Assembly (NCBI GenBank): GCA_004211905.1
Contig: SHBP01000008.1
Coordinates: 1 to 64,000 of the forward strand
From: SAR92 clade bacterium
GTDB taxonomy: Bacteria > Pseudomonadota > Gammaproteobacteria > Pseudomonadales > Porticoccaceae
Length of the DNA stretch: 64,000 nt
Direction: 5' to 3'
Shown here in pieces: positions 35,366-44,987 of the stretch (within the stretch, counting starts at the first letter, position 1; each line of letters starts with the position of its first letter). Under the pieces are notes generated by a model. The model saw only the letters and a program-made list of their open reading frames with translations. It was not told the origin of the DNA and ran no database searches. Made by a program: the position numbers and the translations under genes.

Positions 35366-36982
35366 ATGCGGTTATGGAATGGTTGGGGAAATGAAAATAG
35401 CAATTTGAGCATGGAATTAAATAGTGGTCTGCGTATGTTATTGACCGCACTCGTTGGCCCTGCAAAATCTCTACCCCAGGCAACCTTAGATGAAGTAATT
35501 GCCAAGGTGCCTGCCACCAAATTAACTGCCCACCCTTTAATCAACACAGACCCTGAAACTCGCGTGCGCCATGCTAGAGGTCAAAGCCTGCCCGATTGGC
35601 TAGACATGCATAGTGGCAATGTTGATACCTTCCCAGATGGTGTTGCCATGCCTGAATCATCTGAGCAGGTACGCGACCTATTGGCCCACGCTAAAGCTAA
35701 TGATCTTGTGGTTATTCCCTACGGCGGTGGAACCTCAGTGGTGGGTCATATCAACCCTGAGGAAAGTAAAAAGCCAGTACTCACCGTTGATATGGGTAAA
35801 ATGAATTCCATGCTGCACATTGACACCGAAAGTCAGCTCGCCACCTTTGGCGCCGGAACACCAGGCCCAAAAATTGAAGAAGAACTTAAAAAACACGGTT
35901 ACACCTTGGGTCATTTCCCTCAATCTTGGGAGCTGTCTACCGTTGGTGGCTGGGTCGCTAGTCGCTCCAGTGGTCAGCAATCATTGCATTACGGGCGCAT
36001 CGAAAATTTATTTGCTGGCGGCAGCATAGAAACCCTCGCTGGCACTCTAGACATACCCACGATTCCCGCCTCCTCTGCAGGGCCTGATGTACGCGAGATG
36101 ATTTTAGGCTCTGAGGGCAGAATGGGGATCATTACCGAAGTGAAGGTACGCATAACTCCCCTGCCTGAGCAAGAGCAGTTTCAGGTTGTATTTTTCCCTT
36201 CTTGGGACGTTGGTATCACTGTCGCAAGAGAGCTGATCCAACAGCGTGTTGCACTCTCTATGGTACGTCTAAGCAATCCTCTTGAAACCACCAGCCTACT
36301 GTATATGGGTGCCGGTGAAGATAGTGGCGGTGTGGTTGCCCTAGAACAGGCTCTCTCTGAAAAAGGCATTGGCTCAGGCAAAGTGATGATGACTTTCGGT
36401 GTCACAGGATCCGCCAGACACTGTGAAACAGCACACCAATTGGCTCTTGATCACTGCGCTAACCATGGCGGTGTGGCTGATCAATCTGGACTTGGTGATA
36501 ACTGGGCACATGGCCGATTTCGAGCACCCTACTTGCGTGACCCTTTAGGTGCTGCAGGCTATGCCGCAGACACAATGGAAACTGCTGTAGACTGGGCTAA
36601 AGTACCCACAGCAGCAGAGAATATAGAGCAGGCTATTCGCACCGCATTGGCCGATGAGGGCGAGCAAGTGCACGCCTATACTCATCTGTCCCATGTTTAT
36701 GGTCAGGGCTCAAGTATCTACACGACTTATCTATTCCGGTTGGGGGAGAGTTACCAACAAGGTATGGATCGATGGGTCAAGCTCAAAAAAGCAGGTGCAG
36801 AACAAATTGTGGCCCATGGCGGTACCATCAGCCATCAACATGGGGTTGGTCGTGATCACAGGCAATATTTGAGTGCTGAGAAAGGCACCTTGGGAATTGT
36901 TGCAATTAACAACCTCTGCGAATTGTTTGACCCTAATGGTCAAATGAATCCCGGTAAACTTCTTCCAGACAGCGAGTACTAA
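35366..36982 (+). CDS. FAD-binding oxidase/alkyl-DHAP-synthase (AGPS)-like protein
   Basis: 538 aa. The PCMH-type FAD domain is clear (VVIPYGGGTSVVGH, FGAGTPGPKIEEELKKHGYTLGHFPQSWELSTVGGWVASRSSGQ, GSEGRMGIITEVKVR), and the C-terminal domain ends with SHQHGVGRDHRQY (His490-Gln491-His492) and PNGQMNPGKLLP. Alkylglycerone-phosphate synthases have SHHHG at this place, so the middle His is replaced by Gln. Known AGPS enzymes swap the acyl chain of acyl-DHAP for a fatty alcohol to make an ether. The ATG at 35366 has AGGGTG upstream. It is followed 6 bp later by a GlpD-like gene. Confidence 0.87.
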   Translation: MRLWNGWGNENSNLSMELNSGLRMLLTALVGPAKSLPQATLDEVIAKVPATKLTAHPLINTDPETRVRHARGQSLPDWLDMHSGNVDTFPDGVAMPESSEQVRDLLAHAKANDLVVIPYGGGTSVVGHINPEESKKPVLTVDMGKMNSMLHIDTESQLATFGAGTPGPKIEEELKKHGYTLGHFPQSWELSTVGGWVASRSSGQQSLHYGRIENLFAGGSIETLAGTLDIPTIPASSAGPDVREMILGSEGRMGIITEVKVRITPLPEQEQFQVVFFPSWDVGITVARELIQQRVALSMVRLSNPLETTSLLYMGAGEDSGGVVALEQALSEKGIGSGKVMMTFGVTGSARHCETAHQLALDHCANHGGVADQSGLGDNWAHGRFRAPYLRDPLGAAGYAADTMETAVDWAKVPTAAENIEQAIRTALADEGEQVHAYTHLSHVYGQGSSIYTTYLFRLGESYQQGMDRWVKLKKAGAEQIVAHGGTISHQHGVGRDHRQYLSAEKGTLGIVAINNLCELFDPNGQMNPGKLLPDSEY

Positions 36983-36988
36983 AACAAC

Positions 36989-38587
36989 ATGAAAGGGTTC
37001 ACTGACCGCAACCAACTGCTAGCTAAAATGCGCGATGGCCAATGTTGTGACTGGGACATTATCATTGTTGGCGGCGGTATCACTGGCGCTGGAGTGCTTC
37101 GCGAAGCAACAAGACGTGGTTACAAAGCTCTACTCTTGGAACAGCAAGATTTCTCTTGGGGAACATCTAGTCGCTCATCAAAAATGGTTCATGGTGGCTT
37201 GCGTTACCTCGCAGCTGGCGATCTAAAACTCACTAAAGAGTCAGTGGAAGAGCGTGAAAGGCTGCTTAATGAAGCGCCCGGTTTAGTTGACCGTATCGCT
37301 TTCTACTTCACCTTTCGTAAAGGTCTTTTTCCTGGCCGTTTGGCAATGACAATCATACTGGCTATCTACGACTTTTTGGCAGGTATCAGAGATCATCGCT
37401 TCATCAAAACCGCTGAGTTGTTGCAACGATTCAAAGGGTTAAACGACACAAACCTAAAAGGTGCCAGCTATTATACCGATGCCATGGTAGATGACTCTCG
37501 GCTTGTATTGCGTGTACTCCAAGACAGCATGGCAGATGGGGGTCAGGCTCTTAATTACACTAAAGTCCAAAAATTACTTATTGAAAAAGACAAAGTCTGC
37601 GGTGTTGTTATTGATGACCCGCAAACATCTCAGCCTATCCAACTGCGAGCCTCTGTAGTGGTTAATGCAACAGGCGCTTGGGCTGACCGGTTGCGTAATG
37701 CCGTTAACAGTGAAAAACGTATTCGACCCTTACGGGGCAGCCATATAATTTTCCCTAAACGCCTGTACCCAGTGTCTGACGTGATGACCTTTTTACACCA
37801 AGACGATAAACGTGGCATCTATGTTTACCCCTGGGAAGGCACAACGGTGCTTGGCACCACTGATTTAGATCATGATGAAGATTTAGACATTGAAGCTAGC
37901 ATCTCTAACCAAGAAACCGACTATTTATTGAGAGGCTTTAACTATCAGTTTCCAAACAATAAGCTAACAACTGCAGACATCTTATCCACATGGGCCGGTG
38001 TTAGACCTGTTATTGGTAGTGAAAAGTCAAAAGACCCCTCTAAAGAGCGACGCGACCATGCTGTTTGGTCTGACAGCGGGCTAATAACCGTGAGTGGAGG
38101 TAAACTCACCACATTTAGGTTAATCGCATTAGATGCCCTTGCAGTAGCGCAAGATATGCTGCCAACACCTAAATCGTTTAATGATGACAGAATATTTATC
38201 ACTCCCTGCATTAGCCCAAATGCGCTGCTACCTGAGAACCCCAACTGGGCACAGCGTTTGTTAGGACGCTATGGTGCTACAGCCAAAGCCCTGTTATCTG
38301 AAAGCACAGCACAGGAGCATCAAAGTATCGGTGACACTGATTTTTCTCTGGCAGAGTGTCGCTGGGCTATAAAATACGAAGGAGTGCAGCACTTAGACGA
38401 TTTGCTGTTACGAAGAACCCGCTTGGGCATGTGCCTTGCAAACGGCGGTGCCGAAATTTACCCAGTTTTGGAAGCACTATTTAAAAGCGAACGGCAATGG
38501 GACAGCCAACAATGGGAAGCTGAACTCAATCGCTACAAAGCCATTTGGCAAGATTACTATAGCTTGCCGCAAACCTCCGAAGAGTAG
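36989..38587 (+). CDS. FAD-dependent glycerol-3-phosphate dehydrogenase family protein
   Basis: 532 aa, GlpD-type. The FAD dinucleotide motif is VGGGITGAGVLREA (from about residue 27), followed by the family signatures FSWGTSSRSSKMVHGGLRYL, GSHIIFPK and TTDLDHDEDL, with a C-terminal helical domain. GlpD oxidises sn-glycerol-3-phosphate to DHAP at the inner membrane and feeds electrons to quinone. Sandwiched between the AGPS-like gene (6 bp) and the FGGY kinase gene, it may act on 1-O-alkyl-glycerol-3-phosphate rather than plain glycerol-3-phosphate; no glycerol facilitator gene is present. Confidence 0.9.
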   Translation: MKGFTDRNQLLAKMRDGQCCDWDIIIVGGGITGAGVLREATRRGYKALLLEQQDFSWGTSSRSSKMVHGGLRYLAAGDLKLTKESVEERERLLNEAPGLVDRIAFYFTFRKGLFPGRLAMTIILAIYDFLAGIRDHRFIKTAELLQRFKGLNDTNLKGASYYTDAMVDDSRLVLRVLQDSMADGGQALNYTKVQKLLIEKDKVCGVVIDDPQTSQPIQLRASVVVNATGAWADRLRNAVNSEKRIRPLRGSHIIFPKRLYPVSDVMTFLHQDDKRGIYVYPWEGTTVLGTTDLDHDEDLDIEASISNQETDYLLRGFNYQFPNNKLTTADILSTWAGVRPVIGSEKSKDPSKERRDHAVWSDSGLITVSGGKLTTFRLIALDALAVAQDMLPTPKSFNDDRIFITPCISPNALLPENPNWAQRLLGRYGATAKALLSESTAQEHQSIGDTDFSLAECRWAIKYEGVQHLDDLLLRRTRLGMCLANGGAEIYPVLEALFKSERQWDSQQWEAELNRYKAIWQDYYSLPQTSEE

Positions 38588-38593
38588 GTGAAC

Positions 38594-40144
38594 ATGGATA
38601 ATCAACAATATTTTTTAAGCATCGACAACGGTACTCAAAGCGTCAGAGCCATGGTTTTTGATGGCCTGGGTCAACTCATCGCAAAAAGTAAGGTTGATAT
38701 AGAACCGTACTTTTCAGAACAACCCGGTTGGGCAGAACAGCACGCTGACTATTTTTGGGCTGCTCTGTGTGACGCCTGTCAGGCACTTTGGCCCCAACTA
38801 CCTGTTTCAAAAGACGATATTGCGGCGGTTTCTGTTACTACCCAGCGAGCAACCGCTATTGCCATGGGAGCAGACAACCAACCATTGCGCCCAGCCATTA
38901 GTTGGCTAGACCAAAGACAAGTAGAAACCAAGCCAACACTGAGCGCACTAGAATCTGCTTTATTTACCCTAGTCAGAGCAAAACCGTTAGTAGACCTAAT
39001 GCACAAACAGGCCGAAGCCAACTGGATAGAGCAAAACGAGCCTAACATTTGGAACAAGGTGCATAAGTTTGTACTGCTCTCTGGCTACCACAACTACAAG
39101 TTAACCGGCGAATACAAAGATGCCATAGCCAGTACCGTTGGTTTTGTGCCCTTTGACTACAAAACCCAACAATGGGCAGGCAAAAAAGACTGGAAATGGC
39201 GCGCCATGCCAATAACCCAAGAGATGCTGCCCGAGGTTTTACCCGCCGGCGCCGAACTGGGCAAAATAAACCCACAAGCAGCAACAGAAACCGGCATACC
39301 CGAAGGGCTACCACTGATTGCCAGCGGCTCAGACAAGGCCTGCGAAGTACTAGGCACGGGCTGTACTGATGCTCACACCGGCAGCCTCAGCTATGGCAGT
39401 TTGGCCACTATTAATATTGCTACCGACAAATATGTAGAAGCCATTCCCTTCTACCCCGCATACCCCGGCGTGATTCCAGAGACTTTTAACATTGAAATGA
39501 TGGTACAACGCGGATACTGGATGGTTAGCTGGTTTAAACAAGAATTTGGCCTGCTTGAAACCCAACAGGGTGAACAACAAAAAGTATCGCCAGAATCACT
39601 ATTTGATCAACTACTGGCAGACGTACCCGCCGGCTCAGATGGCCTAATGCTGCAACCCTACTGGTCACCCTCTAATGGAGATGGCCCAGAAACCAGAGGC
39701 GCAATTATTGGCTTTACCGAGGCCCACACCAGAGCTCACCTATACCGCGCCATGATCGAGGGTCTCACCTTCGCCCTTCGGGAAAGCAAAGAACTTCTTG
39801 AAAAACGCAGCGGGAAAGCCATCAACCGTTTGGTCGTCTCTGGTGGTGGCTCCCAAAGTGATCAGGTAATGCAAATTACCGCCGATATTTTTGGCATGCC
39901 GGTCTATCGGCCTCACACCTTTGAAACTTCCTCTTTAGGCGCCGCGATTGCCAGCGCAGTGGGCGTAGGTATGTACCCAAATTTCGTTACTGCTGTTGGG
40001 CAAATGACCCATGAAGGGGAAAGCTTTGAACCCATAGAAGCCAATAGTGTGCTCTATAACAGCCTGTATCAAAAGGTATACAAGAAGATGTATGGTCAAC
40101 TGAAGCCCAGCTATGAAGCTTTACAGTCCATAACTGGCCGATAA
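38594..40144 (+). CDS. FGGY-family carbohydrate/polyol kinase (glycerol kinase-like)
   Basis: 516 aa from the ATG at 38594, AGGTGAAC upstream; a GTG at 38588 is the alternative. ATP-dependent kinase of the sugar-kinase/HSP70 fold: phosphate-1 motif SIDNGTQSVRAMVFD, the PAISWLDQRQ segment and the adenosine loop VVSGGGSQSDQVMQITADIFGMPV. Many substrate-binding residues differ from canonical GlpK, and the protein most resembles FGGY enzymes found with GlpD and AGPS-like genes. Its stop region overlaps nothing; MsrQ converges 13 bp later. It probably phosphorylates the polyol or alkylglycerol that the next two enzymes use. Confidence 0.88.
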   Translation: MDNQQYFLSIDNGTQSVRAMVFDGLGQLIAKSKVDIEPYFSEQPGWAEQHADYFWAALCDACQALWPQLPVSKDDIAAVSVTTQRATAIAMGADNQPLRPAISWLDQRQVETKPTLSALESALFTLVRAKPLVDLMHKQAEANWIEQNEPNIWNKVHKFVLLSGYHNYKLTGEYKDAIASTVGFVPFDYKTQQWAGKKDWKWRAMPITQEMLPEVLPAGAELGKINPQAATETGIPEGLPLIASGSDKACEVLGTGCTDAHTGSLSYGSLATINIATDKYVEAIPFYPAYPGVIPETFNIEMMVQRGYWMVSWFKQEFGLLETQQGEQQKVSPESLFDQLLADVPAGSDGLMLQPYWSPSNGDGPETRGAIIGFTEAHTRAHLYRAMIEGLTFALRESKELLEKRSGKAINRLVVSGGGSQSDQVMQITADIFGMPVYRPHTFETSSLGAAIASAVGVGMYPNFVTAVGQMTHEGESFEPIEANSVLYNSLYQKVYKKMYGQLKPSYEALQSITGR

Positions 40145-40157
40145 TCAGCGTCTTTTG

Positions 40158-40772
40158 TCACTGAGGTCGCTTTTTTCTCCAGCCTTGTACTTTCTGGTGC
40201 CGAAACCCCATAAGAATCGCATAGAGCCCACCGTATATCAGCGGCTCAATAATCTCAGACTTGACTGACCAGTAGAAGTGAACCACCCCAAGCAAAGCGA
40301 TGAGGTAGGTAAAGTTGTGCAGTGTTTGCCAGTTTTTCTTCATTTTGCGGCGTATTTTTGCGATTGAGGTGACTGCCAGAGCGGTTAATAACAAAAATGC
40401 TGTCATACCCACAGTGATGTAGGGGCGTTCAAATACTTCGTCTATGAATAACTGCAGGTCAAACTGCACTTCAAAAGACAAAAAGTTGAGTATGTGACAC
40501 AACGCATAAAAAAAAGCGTAGAGTCCAATCATCCGTCGAAATTGTATTAGAGCGCCAATTTTAAAAAATTTAGCGGCCGGCGATATTAATAAGCTAATCA
40601 GCAATAAATTAAGCGCGCCAATACCTGTGAAGTGAATAACTACCTCAACAGGGTCAGCCCCAAGACGGTCACTAATTGCCTGATAGTACAAATTTACTAA
40701 AGGGTAAAGGGCGGTAATGTGCACCAGTGCTTTAAGATAGGGAATAGCCTTTTGAGAGACAGCAATCGCCAT
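40158..40772 (-). CDS. msrQ: Heme-binding membrane subunit of the MsrPQ methionine-sulfoxide reductase
   Basis: 204 aa, six transmembrane helices with the ferric-reductase-like pattern: VIHFTGIGALNLLLISLLISP, RRMIGLYAFFYALCHILNF and HNFTYLIALLGVVHFYWSVKSE, whose His residues ligate heme. MsrQ passes electrons from the quinone pool to periplasmic MsrP. It starts 13 bp after the msrP stop, so the two form an operon. The charged C-terminus matches the family. Confidence 0.93.
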   Translation of the reverse strand: MAIAVSQKAIPYLKALVHITALYPLVNLYYQAISDRLGADPVEVVIHFTGIGALNLLLISLLISPAAKFFKIGALIQFRRMIGLYAFFYALCHILNFLSFEVQFDLQLFIDEVFERPYITVGMTAFLLLTALAVTSIAKIRRKMKKNWQTLHNFTYLIALLGVVHFYWSVKSEIIEPLIYGGLYAILMGFRHQKVQGWRKKRPQ

Positions 40773-40785
40773 AGGGTCAGTAAAG

Positions 40786-41793
40786 TTAGTAAAGCTTTCT
40801 AAGGTTCATGCCTTTATAGAGCCCAGCAACCTGATCTCCATAACCATTAAAGGGCAATGTGGCAATGCGGTTTTGAGCAAAAATGCCGCCTGTCGTAATT
40901 CGTCGCTCGCTGGCCTGACTCCAACGCGGGTGATCTACGTCGGGGTTTACGTTAGCATAAAAGCCGTATTCATTAGCGGCTAAAATATTCCAAGTTGTTG
41001 GTGGCTGTTTTTCAACAAACTTAATACCGACAACAGACTTGATGCTTTTAAACCCGTATTTCCAGGGCACCACTAGACGAATGGGTGCGCCATTTTGTGG
41101 TGGTAGGGTTTTACCGTAAAGGCCAACACTCATTATTGCAAGCGGGTTCATTGCCTCGTCCATTCTTAGGCCTTCTAGGTAAGGGTAGTCTATGCCACCC
41201 CCTAACCGACGATTTCTCTGGCCGGGCATCTGCTTTGGGTCATAGAGCGTTTCAAACGCCAAATATTTTGCTTTCGAGGTGGGTTTTGCCTTTTTAACTA
41301 GGTCAGCTAATGAGAAGCCAATCCACGGCACCACCATTGACCATGCCTCAACACAGCGCAACCGATAAATACGTTCTTCGAGATCAAAAGAAGAGTAAAG
41401 ATCGTCGTAATCTAGAGTAAACGGCTTTTCCACCTCACCGGAAATTTTTAATTGCCAAGGGTCAACTTTAAACCCCTGAGCCAACTCTGCTGGTTGGTGC
41501 TTTTGAGCACCAAACTCGTAAAAGTTGTTGTGGGTGATAGTCTTTTCCTCAGGGGTTAGCTCTTCGGCAAAAGGTTTATCAGGGGTAAACTCAAGGTTGG
41601 TCTGTTTGAATAGTGCTGGCGGTGTGTCGTCGCCAAAAAGATCAAACACGCTCGCTGCAGCACTGGTGCTAAGTAGGGTTCCAGCACCTAGAAACCCCAT
41701 GTTCTTGACGATTTCTCGACGATTTAGATAAATTTTCTCATCTGTTACGTCAGATTCTTTCGAGTCACTGCGATTGGTGCTCTTTATTAACAT
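40786..41793 (-). CDS. msrP: Periplasmic molybdopterin-dependent methionine-sulfoxide reductase catalytic subunit
   Basis: About 335 aa. A Tat signal precedes the mature protein ([26 protein letters not shown]), so the folded Mo-cofactor enzyme is exported. The Mo-ligating Cys is in [14 protein letters not shown], with [20 protein letters not shown] and [16 protein letters not shown] as further family signatures. It repairs oxidised methionine in envelope proteins. I prefer the second ATG (41793) because GGGAA is well spaced from it. It is the only obvious Tat substrate in the window, which also encodes TatABC. Confidence 0.93.
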   Translation of the reverse strand: MLIKSTNRSDSKESDVTDEKIYLNRREIVKNMGFLGAGTLLSTSAAASVFDLFGDDTPPALFKQTNLEFTPDKPFAEELTPEEKTITHNNFYEFGAQKHQPAELAQGFKVDPWQLKISGEVEKPFTLDYDDLYSSFDLEERIYRLRCVEAWSMVVPWIGFSLADLVKKAKPTSKAKYLAFETLYDPKQMPGQRNRRLGGGIDYPYLEGLRMDEAMNPLAIMSVGLYGKTLPPQNGAPIRLVVPWKYGFKSIKSVVGIKFVEKQPPTTWNILAANEYGFYANVNPDVDHPRWSQASERRITTGGIFAQNRIATLPFNGYGDQVAGLYKGMNLRKLY

Positions 41794-41876
41794 AATCATT
41801 TCCCAATTTTCGATACCACTAATAGTAATGTGAATTGACTATTGACATCGATAAATAATTTAAAAGTGTGAAATGG

Positions 41877-43226
41877 TTACGTTAGAAGTCCCTGTTTGGT
41901 GCAATGCTGGAGGGTGGCGTCTAATGCTTTGGATAACTTGCCGACCATTTCATCAACCTGTTGCTCGGTGATAATTAACGGCGGGCAGATTCCTAAACTA
42001 CTGCCTGCCACTGCACGAATCAACAAACCATTATCTTGAGCCATCTTCTGCGCGTAGCCACCCACTGCTCCACCTATAAAGGCTTCTCCTGTTTCTTTGT
42101 TGGCCACTAATTCAAGAGCACCGAGTAAACCACTGCCACGTACTTCACCCACTAAGGGATGATCTGCAAAACCAACTAGACGCTGTTGCAAGTAAGCACC
42201 TGTTTTGGCGGCTTTTTCAAAAATTTGATCGCGCTGGTAAATCTCTAATACTTTTAACGCCACCGCACAGGCTACTGGATGCCCTGAGTAGGTATAACCA
42301 TGTCCGAAAGCACCCGCATTGGCTGTTTGATCGATCATGGCATCGTACATGTCGCGGCGTATGGCAGATGCACTAATAGGCATATAAGCAGAGGACAGTT
42401 GCTTAGCAAAAGTCATCATATCTGGTGATTCAATGCCCATGGTGTTGCAACCAAAGTCACTGCCGGTGCGGCCAAAGCCAGTGATCACTTCATCTGCCCA
42501 AAACATGATGTCATAGCGATTAAGCACCGCTTGAACTTTTTGGTAATAACCCGTGGGCGGCACAATAACGCCACTGGCACCGGTAATGGGCTCAGCAATA
42601 AAAGCGGCGATAGTTTCAGGCCCCTCTGCCACAATCATGGCTTCGAGATTACCCACAATGCGATCAACGAACTCATCTTCGGTTTCTTCACCTTGCTTGC
42701 CGCGATAATAATGCGGATGGTCAGTACGCAAAATACCGAGGGCATCTACGGGCAGGTCGAAGTGATTTTGTGTCACTGGCAAGCCGGTTAAAGAGGCTGC
42801 CGCCACAGTGACGCCGTGGTAGGAGCGCTCGCGGGATATAATTTTGCGTCGCTCAGGCTTACCTATGGCTTCATGGTAATAACGCAATAATTTAATGTGG
42901 GTGTCGTTGGCATCACTGCCAGAGTTACCAAAAGAGATGACCGAGTCAGCCATAGGAATCATTTCAGCAAGTTTGTCGGCCAAATCAATGGCAACCTGGT
43001 GGGTCTTGCCCCCAAACATATGGCTAAAAGTTAGCTTGCTCATCTGCTCAGTGGCAGTGGCTATAACTTCTTGGTTGCCATAACCAAGAGCTGTACACCA
43101 AAGGCCTGCAAGGCCCTCAAGGTATTTATTGCCGTGGTTATCCCAAACATAGCAACCTTCGCCGCGTTCTATGGTGACCTGTTCGATTGCCTTGAAGTTA
43201 GTTGTGGGGTAAATAAGGTGTGTCAT
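41877..43226 (-). CDS. Class III omega-aminotransferase (GABA/putrescine/beta-alanine type)
   Basis: 449 aa, PLP-dependent. The fold-type I class III pattern is seen: ISRERSYHGVTVAA, MFWADEVITGFGRTG and the PLP Lys in FAKQLSSAYMPISA. The SpuC-like opening (GCYVWDNHGNKYLEGLAGLWC) matches polyamine or omega-amino acid:pyruvate transaminases. AGGAAAC precedes the ATG. It follows the succinate-semialdehyde dehydrogenase by 21 bp, so the pair probably converts GABA (or putrescine-derived aminobutyrate) to succinate, with the divergent agmatinase-family enzyme supplying substrate. Confidence 0.9.
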   Translation of the reverse strand: MTHLIYPTTNFKAIEQVTIERGEGCYVWDNHGNKYLEGLAGLWCTALGYGNQEVIATATEQMSKLTFSHMFGGKTHQVAIDLADKLAEMIPMADSVISFGNSGSDANDTHIKLLRYYHEAIGKPERRKIISRERSYHGVTVAAASLTGLPVTQNHFDLPVDALGILRTDHPHYYRGKQGEETEDEFVDRIVGNLEAMIVAEGPETIAAFIAEPITGASGVIVPPTGYYQKVQAVLNRYDIMFWADEVITGFGRTGSDFGCNTMGIESPDMMTFAKQLSSAYMPISASAIRRDMYDAMIDQTANAGAFGHGYTYSGHPVACAVALKVLEIYQRDQIFEKAAKTGAYLQQRLVGFADHPLVGEVRGSGLLGALELVANKETGEAFIGGAVGGYAQKMAQDNGLLIRAVAGSSLGICPPLIITEQQVDEMVGKLSKALDATLQHCTKQGLLT

Positions 43227-43247
43227 GATTGTTTCCTGTTGTTTTTA

Positions 43248-44711
43248 TTATTTGTCGATACCGCCAATACACATGTACTTTATGTCTAGGTAATCGTCCA
43301 TGCCGTACTTTGATCCTTCACGACCACCGCCAGACTCTTTAACCCCACCGAAGGGTGCCATCTCGTTAGAGATGATGCCTTCGTTAATACCGACGATGCC
43401 GTATTCAAGCTTTTCAGCTATACGGTAAACACGGCCGATATCTCTAGAATAAAAATATGCAGCTAAACCAAACTCGGTGTCGTTTGCCATCTCAATAGCC
43501 TGCTCTTCTGTGTCAAAACTAAATATCGGCGCCACTGGGCCAAAAATTTCTTCAGAAAATACACGCATGTCTCTGGAAACATTGGTCAAAATAGTAGGCT
43601 CTACAAAACAGTCACCCAGTGCGCTCATTCCGCCACCCGCTTGCACCACCGCTCCTTTAGTCACAGCATCATCAATAAATTCACAGACACTTACTGCCGC
43701 TTTGTGATCAATTAATGGTCCAACCACTACACCCTCTTCTGCACCATTACCCATAGCCAACGCTTTAACCGCCGCGGTAAATTTGGTGGTAAATTCTTCT
43801 GCGATAGGCGATTGCACTAATATTCGGTTGGAACAAACACAGGTTTGACCGGCGTTGCGATACTTAGAAATCATGGCTCCAGTTACTGCAGAGTCAATGT
43901 CCGCATCATCAAAAACAATAAAGGGTGCGTTACCCCCTAGCTCCATAGAGGTGCGTTTAACAGTTGCAGCACACTCGGCCATTAATTGCTTGCCCACCGG
44001 AGTTGAACCTGTAAATGTCACCTTGCGAACCAATGGGTTGCTAGTGATCTCAGCACCAATCTGTGAGGTGCGGCCGGTGAGAATATTCATTAGCCCCGGC
44101 GGAAACCCTGCACGCTCTGCCAGTACCATCAGCGCTAAAGCTGATAAGGGTGTGGCATTGGCGGGTTTAACTACAACAGAGCAGCCCGCGGCGATTGCAG
44201 GCGCTATTTTTCGCGTGAGCATCGCATTGGGGAAATTCCATGGCGTGATACAGGCCACAACCCCTACCGGCTGTTTAATAACCATGACTCGCTTGTCATT
44301 GGATGGCTGCGGAATAGTATCGCCATAGACACGTTTCGACTCTTCACCAAACCACTCAATGTAATTGGCTCCGTAGGCAATCTCACCTCGGGCTTCAGCT
44401 AAAGGTTTGCCCTGCTCAGCGGTTAAAATTTGAGCAAGATCTTCCTGGTTTTCCATAATCAGTGTAAACCACCGGCGCAATAGTGCCGCCCGCTCTTTGG
44501 CCGTGGTTTCCGACCATGATTTTTGCGCATCGGCGGCTGCCTCGATCATTCGTCGAGTCTCAGCGGTACCACATTTCGCTACCGATGAAATTACTTCACC
44601 CGTTGCTGGGTTGGTCACCTCAAGGGTCTCGCCGTTATCGGCATCTACCCAAACGCCATTAATATGCGCTTGGTGGGTAATTAAACCGTTATCTTTTAAG
44701 TTCAGTGTCAT
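43248..44711 (-). CDS. gabD: NAD(P)-dependent succinate-semialdehyde dehydrogenase
   Basis: 487 aa, hydrolytic aldehyde dehydrogenase of the GabD subgroup. [34 protein letters not shown] (general-base Glu) and [10 protein letters not shown] (catalytic Cys followed by the second Cys of redox-sensitive SSADHs) are present. Oxidises succinate semialdehyde to succinate. It is upstream of and co-oriented with the class III aminotransferase, and diverges from the agmatinase-family gene with 276 bp between them, which should hold both promoters. Confidence 0.9.
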   Translation of the reverse strand: MTLNLKDNGLITHQAHINGVWVDADNGETLEVTNPATGEVISSVAKCGTAETRRMIEAAADAQKSWSETTAKERAALLRRWFTLIMENQEDLAQILTAEQGKPLAEARGEIAYGANYIEWFGEESKRVYGDTIPQPSNDKRVMVIKQPVGVVACITPWNFPNAMLTRKIAPAIAAGCSVVVKPANATPLSALALMVLAERAGFPPGLMNILTGRTSQIGAEITSNPLVRKVTFTGSTPVGKQLMAECAATVKRTSMELGGNAPFIVFDDADIDSAVTGAMISKYRNAGQTCVCSNRILVQSPIAEEFTTKFTAAVKALAMGNGAEEGVVVGPLIDHKAAVSVCEFIDDAVTKGAVVQAGGGMSALGDCFVEPTILTNVSRDMRVFSEEIFGPVAPIFSFDTEEQAIEMANDTEFGLAAYFYSRDIGRVYRIAEKLEYGIVGINEGIISNEMAPFGGVKESGGGREGSKYGMDDYLDIKYMCIGGIDK

Positions 44712-44987
44712 TGGGTTTTCCGGTATTTGTCAGTGTTGGTCACAGTTATTTTCTTACGTGCTTTTACACAAGGCGTTAGCATAGCTGAATATTAACAAAA
44801 ATAAATTATCTTTACGGGCCTTTGCAATACCCCCGCTTAGGTATAGGGCTTGTGGTGCATCCAAGTTTCTAATCATAGACTACTGTTATTGCTCAGTGTT
44901 CTTTGGTTTAGAGATTTAACCTATAATGCTCTAACATTATTGACATTGGCTGCATAACTAACAAGTCCGAACCGAGAGAGTAAAACC

